The position numbers and the translations under genes are program-made. Positions 26,640 through 37,508 of a stretch of DNA of 64,000 bases are shown piece by piece. Origin of the DNA: Warburgia ugandensis (lineage: Eukaryota > Streptophyta > Magnoliopsida > Canellales > Canellaceae); assembly GCA_035236585.1 (NCBI GenBank), contig CP141138.1:31631437-31695436 (forward strand), read 5' to 3'. The notes beneath the pieces were generated by a model. The model saw only the letters and a list, made by a program, of their open reading frames with translations, did no database searches and was not told the DNA's origin. Positions within the stretch are counted from its first letter, which is position 1; the number at the start of each line of letters is the position of its first letter.

Positions 26640-29460
26640 AAATTCATATCGCCACATGGAATATAGGGACATTGACAGGTAAGAATTTGGAGTTAGTAGA
26701 TATGATAAAACATAAGAGAGTCAACATATCTTGTATCTAAGAAACCAAGTGGAAAGGGCTAAAGCTAGAGAAATTGATGGGTGTAAACTCTTATACATAT
26801 GAAAGGATAATAACAAAAATGGCGGAGGAATAATAGTGGATAAAGAATTAAAGGATGAATTTGTGATGTTAAAAGAATTAGTGATAGAATTATAATAATA
26901 AAACTTATTCTAGAAGAGCAAACCATAAATATTACAAGTGCCTATGCACCACAAGTAAGGTTAGAAGATATAATCAAGAGATAGTTTTAGAAAAATATAG
27001 AGGGAGTCATGCAAGAAATTCTCGACACTGCGGGGATATTTATAGGAGCAGACTTAAATGTTCATGTAGGAAAAGAAAAGGAAGGATATGTTAGGATACA
27101 TGGAGGGTATGGTATGGTAGAACAAAATGAGAAGGGAGAAACTATCATCGATTTTGCTTTGTCATATAACCTGGCCATTACAAATATGTTCTTTAAGAAG
27201 AGGGATAAACACTTAATAACATTTAAAAGTGGACTTCATGAAAGCCAAATAGACTTTTTTCTACATAGGAATACTGAAAGATCAATGTGTTAGGATTGTA
27301 CGGTGATACCTGGTGAGAGTTTAACCTCACAACATAGGCGAATGGTTATGGATACCTATATTAAAAGATAGAAGAAAGGAAATGAACTTAATAGGTATTC
27401 AAAAACTAAGTGGTGAAACTCAAAAGGAGAGAAATATAACCTCATTCACAAATAAGTTGATGGTAAAAGGAAACTGGAACTATGAAACAGAAGTAAACAC
27501 CATGTGAATTAATATGGTCTAGTCCATTAAGAAAGTGTCAAAAGATGTCTTAGGAGTATCTAAAGGTAAAAGAAAATTAGTAAATGAAACATGGTGGTAG
27601 AGTAAAATAGTACAAAAAGTTATTAAAGAAAAACATGTGTTTTAAAGCATGGTAGAAAACTAGAAATAATGAAAACTATGACCAGTATAAGAATGTCAAA
27701 AAATTTGCTAAGAGAATAGTAAGTGAGGCTAAACTTAAGGCATGTGATGACCTTTAAAATAGACTAGGAACAAGAGAAGGTGAGAAAGATGCGTTTAAAC
27801 TTGCAAAAATAAGAGAACATAAAGGTAAGGACTTAGATCATATTAGGTGCAATAGAAGTGAGGATCAAAGGGTACTAGTCAAAGATGATGAGATCAAACA
27901 AAGGTGAAAAACTTACTTTCAAAAATTGCTAAATGATAATGGCTTTGAGAATATAGGAATTGAAAATACTGTAAACTTAAATAACATTGGACATTATAGA
28001 TGTGAACATAGGATTAGAATACCTAAAGTGAAAGAGGCCTTAAAAAAGATGAAATCAGGAAAGGCCATAAGGCTCGATGGTATACCAATAGAGGTTTGGA
28101 AGCATATGAGAGATACTGGGGGAGTTTGGTTGACCAAGTTGTTTAACAAGATTATAAAATCAAAGAACATACTTGATGAATGGAGGAAAAGCTCTATTGC
28201 ACCAATTTATAACAATAAAGGAGACACACAGAGCTGCACTAATTATTGAGGGATCAGACTTATGAGTCATACTATGAAACTTTTTAAAAGAGTGATTGAG
28301 AAGAGGTTATGACATGAGACAAGTGTATTAGAGAACGAGTTTGGTTTCATGCCTGGGAGGTCTACCATGGAAGCTATTTTCTTACTAAGACAATCGACAA
28401 AGAAATATAGGAAGAGAAGGAAAGACCTCCACATGGTCTTTATCAACTTAGATAAAGCTTATGATAGAGTCTTTAGAGAGTTAATATGGAGGGTGTAGGG
28501 CGAGAAAGGGGTTTTGCATGAGTATATAGACATAATTAAAGATATGTATGAGTGAGCGGTAACCAATGTTAAGACCATTGGTGGCGAGATCAATGATTTT
28601 CCAATCTCTGTAGGATCGCATTAAGGATCGCCATTGAGCTCATACCTTTTCACGTTAGTTATGGATGAGTTAACAAAACATCTATACAAAGAGATTCCAT
28701 GGTGCATGTTGTTTGCAAATGATATAGTCTTACTTGATGAGATAAAGGAAGGCGTAAACACAAAGTTAGAGTTATAGAGAGAAGCATTAGAATCTAAAGG
28801 ATTTAAAGTCAACCAAACTAAGATAGAATATATAGAATGCGATTTTATCAAGGAAAGAGGTAGGAGTGGAATACCAGTTAAGATTGATAACCAAGAAGTC
28901 CCTGTAAAAAGATGACTTTGGGTACTTAAGACTAATGATTTATAAGAGGGAGGTTACCTAGAGAATCCTAGTGGGTTGGACCAAATAAAGATGTGCATCT
29001 GGAGTTTTGTGTGATCGGTGGGTGCCACTCAAATTAAAAGAAAAATTCTATAGGATAGCCATAAGACCGTTCATGCTTTATGAATCAGAGTATTGGGTAG
29101 TTAAGGAATATCATGTTCATAGGATTAGGGTCGCAAAAATAAGAATATTGAGATAAATGAGTGGCAAGATAAGAAAGGATAAAATTAAGAATAAAAATAT
29201 TAGAGAAAACTTGGGGGTAGTACCAATAGGTAACAAGATGAGGGAAATTATACTTAGATGGTTTGAGCATGTCCAAAGGAGACTGAAAATAGCATAGGTT
29301 AAAAAGAGTGAGGGAATGAAAATAGAAGGTTTTGAAAGGGCAACGGGAAGACCCAAAAGAACTTGGATAGAAGTGGTGGAAAAAGATTTAAAAACTTTGA
29401 AACTAAATGAAGCCATGATACTTAATAGAGAGGAATGGAGGAATAAGATTAATGTAGTTG
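26640..29460 (+). pseudogene. RTE endonuclease-reverse transcriptase pseudogene
   Basis: Collinear with the 1039-codon frame of 50113-53232. Readable pieces are the endonuclease (27009-27293) and RT (27926-28249), then scattered segments such as GKIRKDKIKNKNIRENLG and [18 protein letters not shown] near the C-terminus (about 29160-29400). The RT active site reads FAND instead of FADD, and many in-frame stops occur, so no function remains. Confidence 0.88.
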
Positions 29461-29510
29461 ACCCCTAATTGGGATAAGTTCTTAATGATGATGAGATTGA
29501 GTTGTAGGAT

Positions 29511-29866
29511 CTCCATCACTAGAAAATTTTTAGTAGTAGCAGGAAGAGTGAAGATCATGAAAAGAAGAAGAAAAAGGGATGAAGTGCTTGTAATTATTGT
29601 TTTATGTAGAAAATAATAAACTATTACTTGTGGGTCTCAATCGTTGGTTCATAAAATTAAAAGAAGGCCTAAGCTACAACCCAAACAAGAGTGTTCTTCA
29701 TTTCATAATTATTAATTTATTATTTACGCAAAATAAATCCAATCTTTCGTTGCCAAGTGCTACCTGCAAACAACTCCCTTGAAAAGGTAGTGGATAAGGT
29801 TCGTTGATACAGAGTGACAGAGTGGAGAAAAGGGTGCATACAGTGACACTGGATAAGTGGGAGAAG
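29511..29866 (+). promoter_or_regulatory. Proximal promoter and 5' UTR of the CCR-like gene (inferred)
   Basis: This stretch lies between the right target duplication of the upstream RTE LINE (29496-29510) and the ATG. It is AT-rich at 29590-29730 and more mixed after 29760. AT-rich stretches near 29708-29726 could serve as a TATA region, but no clear TATA box with a start site can be assigned. The older distal promoter would lie before 26153, now about 3.3 kb further away. Confidence 0.4.
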
Positions 29867-29975
29867 ATGTCGAAGGTAGTATGCGTGACAGGCGCTAGCG
29901 GATTCATCGGGTCTTGGGTGGTTCGCCTCCTCCTAGAACGGGGATACACTGTCCATGCTACCGTCCAAGATCTCA
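29867..29975 (+). CDS. CCR-like gene exon 1 (N-terminus, dinucleotide-binding loop)
   Basis: The exon encodes 36 codons plus one base, from [12 protein letters not shown] to the residues ATVQDL, and includes the glycine-rich GxxGxxG loop for NAD(P). The donor is A|GTAAGT at 29976. The single leftover base joins exon 2 to make the Lys codon of QDLKDEKETKH, which is the expected family sequence, so phase supports a link across the giant intron. Reading on past the donor gives unrelated residues and then a stop. Confidence 0.9.
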
Positions 29976-31698
29976 GTAAGTTGCTTTTCCATTTTAACAC
30001 CCCCTCTCCCTCCTACTGTTTGCGGCTGTATTTTCATCCCCCGTTTCATCTCTTCTGTTTGCACTGTTGTTCCCCTACATTATTTGAAATGACGATCTAC
30101 ACCGTCAAGAATGTGAAATTGACATCATGTCCAGTTGACTGCACTGATTGACCCGTTTCAAGTCTTCCCCAGGCGAATTGAGGTGGTATTCTCTGGAGCT
30201 ATTTGCATTGTGATAACAATTCTTGAAATTAGGTATAGCTGGTGAATGGTGACTTACATAGCCCTTGGTTTTGGGGCTATTTATCTATATTTGAAAAATC
30301 TGATCCGTTTTTCTGGGAACGTTAAAAGCTTGGAATAAGATCACTTCCATGGATAATTTATCCATGGCTTGTTGAACCTGTGCTAAACATCCTTTTTATG
30401 TTTATATTTGGCAGTCAAAAACATTGATCGGATTATCTAAGAATATACCGTTCAACTGGCTGTTTTAGTATTGTTATCTGTGTTTTAAGAATGCTAATAG
30501 CAAGGGATTCGATATCCTTGGTGGGTTGCTTCTATACCAAAGAGCCCCTGTGTTAAGATTTCAAAAAATTGCAGAGGCAATATTTTGCAGCTTAAAACAT
30601 TGGTAGAAATATCTAAAAACAAATGGCCCAATGTTTCAGGACAATTTTATCTACGGTTGATATTTTATGTCTTTTAGAAATGCTAATAGCAATGGAAAAG
30701 ATCACTATCCATGAGAACTTTATCCTTGGCATTTTATTTCTATACCAGAGAGCCCCTCTGTGTTTAGGTTTCAGAAAATTACCAAGGCAATGATTTTGCA
30801 GCTTAAAACATTGATAGAAATATCTAAGAACAAATGCCCAGCACTTCTGGACTGTTTTATCTACAGTTGAAATTTTATGGATTTTAGGAATGCTAATAGC
30901 AATGGATAAGATCACTATCCATGGGCAACTTTATACGTGGTGTGTTATTTCTATACCAAACAGTCCCTCTGCGTTTAGATTTCAAAAAATTGCTGAGGTA
31001 TTGATTTTGCAGCTTAAAACATTGATAGAAGTATCTAAGAACAAATGGTCCAACATTTCAGGACTGTTTTATCCACAGTTGAAATATTATGTGTTTTAGG
31101 ACTGCTAATAGCAACAGATAAGATCACTACCCCTGGGCCACTTTATCCATGGTTTATTATTTCTGTACCAACAGCTCATTTTAGCTTTCAAAATCCACCA
31201 GCAATGATAGGGAAATAATGTCGGCATTCTCTACTTCTAATAGTAGTTACATTCCCTTTCTTAAATGCTTTCCTGACTAACTGTTGCCATGGTTGCACTA
31301 CATTGGTTTAATCCCACCTTATCTATTGTAAAAGAAAATTATTACAAAGTATAGAACAGGATGTTGTATAACATTGTTACCTGGAAACTTGGTTCTAGTT
31401 GTCTGTTCTAAGAACCTATTTCCTAAATATACTACCGAACTGTATAATTAGATATCAGAAATCAAATTTCAAAGTCCATTGCTTCGATCTAGGGAATATT
31501 CTTTCTAATATTTGAAGCCAAGTAAAAACTTATTGTTAAACAAAACTAATAACTTGCATTAGCCTAATCTAAAGCTTACAGCCCTAAAATTCAGAATGTG
31601 GAATGTAGAACTGATTCTATGAAATATATGATAGAAAAAGAGTCTTCACTTCATCCTTTTACTAGGTGGTAGCTTCTTAAACCTAGATCTAGACAGCT

Positions 31699-31729
<31 letters not shown>

Positions 31730-34700
31730 TTTTTTTCCAGATTTGACTATTGCTTATTAGTTAAGTTCTGCTCTAAAGTGGTTAGCATAGGCTAAGTTAC
31801 ATATATTGAAGTTGCATACCGATCTCCTCACTTGCTCTTGTTATGACCTAGACCATATTGAACTGAAAATACAGATTCTCCTCTTAAAAAAAAAAAGACT
31901 AACAAATTGAGAAAGCAAAAGAAATTGTATAGTGTACTTTGATTACATACTCATAATAGATGAAAGAATGCGCAAAGATTTGCCAATAAAATCTGGCCAG
32001 ATTAGGAGCAAGTCTTGGTGCTTGTCAAGGAAGTTGCTCAGGATGCAAGAAAGTTTGCTACCAAAATAATTCCCTGATAGAGGTGGGGACACCTACCATT
32101 GGGGAAGGTGTAAAAAATTTGATGTGCAATACTTCTGTTATCTTCTTTACTTCCCATGAGATCTGTTGAAGCTGATTAATTTGAAGAACAAACTAGAAGC
32201 AGTGATTACCTATAAGTAGGCAATGTGAAGCTACGGAGTAGATTAATATCCCAGTATGATTCTAGCCATAGTGCAAGACTCATTGTTTTACGGTGTAGAT
32301 CTATTCTTTGGTGAAGGTGTATGTGGGACTAGAATGGTGTAGGGTTTCTGATCTCTCAGAGTGGGCAGGTCTTGTGCTGCTTAGTAGTTAACAATTGGCA
32401 AGTTTTTTGGTGCTCGGATGATAGGTGATGTGATTCTTTGCTAGATAATGGCATACCATATGGTAATCAAATACAAAGTTATCCCTTTCTTTCTTGATAA
32501 ACCAAATTGGAGCAAAAAATGTTCAACATTAGTATATGAAGTCTGCCTTTGGAGGTGGAGGGGTCACTGGTGAGAAGCACAAATTTTGGGCAGAATCAAG
32601 GTTCTAGATTTGATGTTGTGTGGAGGGGCCACTTCTGAATAGCACAAATTTTGGGAAGAATCTAGGTTCTAGATTTGATGTGGGACGATGTCACATTTTT
32701 TTTTATTCATTCCCATCTAATAAAATTATTTCTTTTTACTTTTTGTTTTATTGGATGGTTTGATTTCATACTCATTAATCCATTCTTACTTTCTTTTTTT
32801 TATTGATATTGGTCTTAGTATCCATAATTGCCCAGCTCTCAAATTTGATATATTTTCTTCTTGTTTGTTCTATCGCAACAAGACGAACTTTACCTAGAAT
32901 GGGAATAGACCAACTATTAAATCTTGGATGAAAATTTCTTTTATGTATTTCTTTGGGTGATCTATTCTTGACAACTTCTTCCCAACTCCTTTTATTATAA
33001 CAATATACAAGACTTTAAGTGCATAACTTTTCTTAAGCTAGAGAAAGAAACATTAAATTCTGAACCAGCTAAGCAAAGGGCTACTGCTACTGCTGATAGG
33101 GCAGGGCACTTTCTAATGTGAGGAGAACTGGAGCAATAGTGTCTACTTCATTTCTGGCCAAAGTCAGCTCTTATGCCTGTTACACTCATTATGAAGGATA
33201 GTACCTTCAAGCACTATATTAGTTTAACAAAGTAGTTAAGTGGACAGTTGACTTGTTTTTCCCTTTCTGTGACACCTTGTGTTTTCTAAACCTTTTTCCA
33301 ATTACATATAATAATAATAATTTGTTTTATAAAATAGGCGGGATCCTTGAAAATAAAATCTCATAATTAACATAAATAATGCAATGTTCAAGAGAAGTGT
33401 CCAAAAGAAAACCTCGAGGGTCATCCAAGATCCAAAACCACCGCAATAAACAAAAATCAAGTCGTCGATACGTTGAGCATGTTCAATCTAAAACCACGAC
33501 AAATCAACATAGTCGTGAAAAGACAGTAATAATAACATGTCCAAAATCCCCCTAGTTCCATCCATGTTCACCACATCGTACACACATCACTAAGTAAAGG
33601 TACACTATACGAATAGTGTGGGTCCAATTTATGCAAAATATCAACATCCATGTACAGCCCAAAAAGTCTATCCACAAGTCGAAGAGACATACACTAATTG
33701 GTCCCTGAAGCACAAAAAGGCAGATGGTCCTCGAAGTCCTCGTTCAATCAATGCTGCTCCACCTACTTTCCCTTAGCACTATCGCGCTCCAAATCCTCTC
33801 TTCATAAAAATTTCGTCTTCGAAATTCTTTCTATGTTATTCTTCAACAATTTTAAAAATATCCCCATATCATAAGATCTACATATCATTAAAAGATAACG
33901 CTATAGGTGAAGAAATTGCACTTCTTCAAATTTTTGAACAGGTTCTGTTCTCTCAAAGTCTAGAGCACTTGCTGAAGATGACTTAAATGCTCCTCTTGAT
34001 TTTGTTGTATAGAAGAATATTATCAAAGTAAACAACCACAAATTTTTCACTAAAAGGTCTAAAGAAATGAATCATCAAACAAAGTGTTGGGAACGTTGGA
34101 TAAACCAAAAGGCATAACCGGCCAATCGTAAAATCCATCTATAGTTTTAAAAGCCGTCTTCCATTCATCACTTGCCCTCATTCAAGTTTGATGGTACTCA
34201 CTAAGAAGATCAATCTGTGAAAAAGTAGTAGTTCCATGGAGTTGATCTAGTCGATCATCAAGGCAAGGGTTAGGGAAACAATAATCGATCGTAATCTTGT
34301 TCCTTGCCCTATTGTCAATACACATTCTTCATGTTCTATCCTTCTTTGGTACAAGAAGGGCAGATACTGCAGACAGACTCATGCTTTCTAGAACTAAACC
34401 TTTAGCAATCAATTCATTGACATGTCTTTGTGGTTTTCATGCTCTATAGGACTCATTCAATATGCAGCCTTGTTAGGAATGCCGTATATCTCTTATAGGT
34501 GGTAAACCATTAAGAATTTTTTCAGAAAATACATCATCACATTTGGCAAGTAAAGTTTGTACAATCAATGGTTTTACCTTTTTTTTTAATCATTATCTAT
34601 CATATTAATGGAATGTGCAGCATTCAAAACTTCAATAAACAGATCAATCTTATGTTTGCTGCTCAAGTGAACTACGCGGATGCTTTAGAAGAAATCTCCA

Positions 34701-37447
34701 GTTTTAATGGTTTCAAAATAATTTCCTCACTATTGCAAACAAAAGAGTGAGTATTCTTAAAACCATCATGTTAGACGTTCCTACTATATTGCCAAGGACA
34801 TCCTAATAGTCTGATATGCAGCCCACACGAGCGTGAGTGTTGTCCAGGCACGTCTCCGGCAGTGTCCCGGATACCATTGGACTGGTTTGCCATTGTCAGA
34901 GAAGATGACTGGACTTTGGTCGCCGCCGGCGATGCCCACAGTACCAAAATTTTGATTTTTACACCATTTTGATCGTTTTTTTACGCATTCACTTTATGAC
35001 ATTTCGATTCATAGATTTTACAAGATTTCCTTTAACTGATAATTCATTTAATGCTCATAACAGCAAAATCAATTACACTCTATCAATTTCAGATCCAATG
35101 AAACAGATCTTTCACAATAACTTCTTAACCATTAGGGGTCACATTATCATTTCCGTCCATGTTGAACGTAAATCATTTATGATCAATTTTCATCCTACAT
35201 CATTCCCTTTGTATGATAGATGCCTCTGATTTGGAATCAATTAACCAATCTTGTCAATTACCATATATAGTATAGTATTTAATTTAACCTTTTCTGTCAT
35301 CTTATTCCCTAACTAGGAGATTTTTTAATATCATTCCTTTCTCATCACTTGATCAACATCATTACTATTGAGTAATATCATAAAATAGTTGTTATATCCT
35401 CAGGTGTTGTGCATCTGCAAATCATAGTAAAATCCTCAAAATAATTCACAAGTATTGACTTTGCATTGATGACTGGTTATCAAAATTTCTATATGTATAA
35501 GAACTCATTAAGTTTCACCTCATGGTGCATATTCATCCAAAGAACATTAGGATCTTACCTCATCAAATTTTCAATAATTTTCACTATATTACAATTTATT
35601 TGTCAAATAAATCCACTTCAAGTTTAAATTTATACAATACTCTTGTCCACTTTTTCGAGTTCTCATTAGTTGTAATCATTTCTAATCCTTTTCCATTATC
35701 ATCTCATGATTGTCGTATAATAGTCTTTATGCCTCTTCACATGTTCATACATAGTGCCCAAATTGGGACTTGAACTCTCATAGGGTAGTCCATGTGAATA
35801 GACTTTCCATCATATAATAAAGTTCTCATTTGCAATTATCAATTATATTCTCTATTTAGATTCTATACTACAAGAATCCCACACTTTCCCTAAAAGTGCG
35901 TTTTCTCGTAATCACACGAGGATTAAAGTTTCATCTTTACTAAAGAAGGTCTGCCAATCCTCCTGGCATCAACTATTTAGTAATCCTCAATATCTCCATA
36001 TGAGTTATCTCTGTAACTCATACCTAAGAATTTCCTCACACACATAGACTGTATGTGTGGTATCTGGCTCTGTACCATTCGGGCCACTAAGTCTATGTCA
36101 CAGGCCCCTTGCCTTGATGACTTAGCAGGGGCGGCAACTGGTGGAGCGGGGTTGGACCTAGCCTTCCTTAGAGGAACCATCAGTCAAAGTCTCAATATCA
36201 CATTGTATAAGTATTCCTCCTATCTCAGTCTCAACCTGAACTTATGAGATGTCAATCTAATTGGATCCTTAAAGTGGTGATGATGGAATAAACTCTGGCT
36301 CTAATAACAAACTGTGACACCTCGGGTTTTCTAAACCTTTTTTCAATTACATATAAAATAATAATAATAATTTGTTTTATAAAATAGGCGGGATCACTGA
36401 AAATAAAAACTCATAGTTAACATAAATAATTTAGCGTTCAAGAGAAATGTCTAAAAGAAAATCCCGAGGGTCATCCAAGATGCAAAATCATGGCAATAAA
36501 CAAAAATCAAATCGTTGATATGCTGAGCATGCTCAATCTAAAACCACGACAAATCAACATAGTCATGAAAAGACAGTAATAATAACATATCCAAAATCCC
36601 CCAGGGTCCATCCATGATCACTATATTGTACACACATCACTAAGTAAAGGTACACTATACGAATAGTGTGGGTCCAATCTATGCAAAATATCAACATCCA
36701 TGTACAGCTCAAAAAGTCTATCCACAGTCGAAGAGACATACACTAATTGGTCTTTGAAGCACAAAAAGATAGATGGTCCTCAAAGTCCTCGCTCAATCAA
36801 TGTTGCTCCACCTGCTTTCCCTTAGTGCTATCGCTCTCCAAATCTAAGGCATTGCAAAACAAAGCAATGCTTCAGAAAGCTATCGCTTGTGTAGGTGATC
36901 ACATTTAATAAAAGAACAATAAAATCATGTGGTGCGAAGTATCAATGTCATGGTGAATCTCATAAGATAAAACATGTACCAGGCATGTCAAATCATCAGA
37001 TGTTCATAATGAATAACACATGAAATCATAAGTTTGAACAAATCGATATCAAAATTAATCATCATAGCATGTGAGGGATGAGCAATGCATGGATGTTTAT
37101 CCACCAAAAGCAATAAAAATCCGTATCCACATCATAATATAAATGCATATCATGATGAACAGTGCCCTGGCGCAACCAAGCCTGATGAGCGTCTCAACTA
37201 CACATGGCACAATCAAGCCTGATGAGTGTTTCAACTACACGCACAGCACAATCAAGCCCGATGAGTGTCTCGATTACACTCATGGCCCAATCAAGCTCGA
37301 TGAGTGTCTCAACTACACTCATGGCACAATCAAGCCCGATGAGTGTCTTGACTACCCTCATGGCACAATCAAGCCTGATGAGTGTCTCAACTACACTCAC
37401 GGCACAATCAAGAATCGAAATCCGTGCATAATCATTCTCGATGAAAC

Positions 37448-37508
<61 letters not shown>

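Larger units (their letters stand above)
26168..29495 (+). mobile_element. RTE-type LINE, full length but decayed
   Basis: A 15-bp target duplication, attgagttgtaggat, lies at 26153-26167 and 29496-29510. The 5' end aactctgctaatg matches the start of the intact LINE on the other strand (near 53562). The 3' end reads cccctaattgggataag and a short atg-rich tail. Frames show [11 protein letters not shown] (endonuclease), GADLNVHVGKEKEG, SQIDFFLHR, KAIRLDGIPIEVWKHM (RT) and CMLFANDIVLLDE (FADD box changed to FAND). Stops and frame changes abound, so it is inactive. It ends 371 bp before the reductase ATG. Confidence 0.92.

Noticed and set aside
29804..29866. Upstream extension of exon 1 by 21 codons
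   Set aside because: It would need a TTG start; the first in-frame ATG is at 29867 and fits the family N-terminus.
37155..37415. CRISPR array
   Set aside because: The repeats are directly adjacent with no unique spacers, lie in a plant LTR, and have no cas genes nearby.
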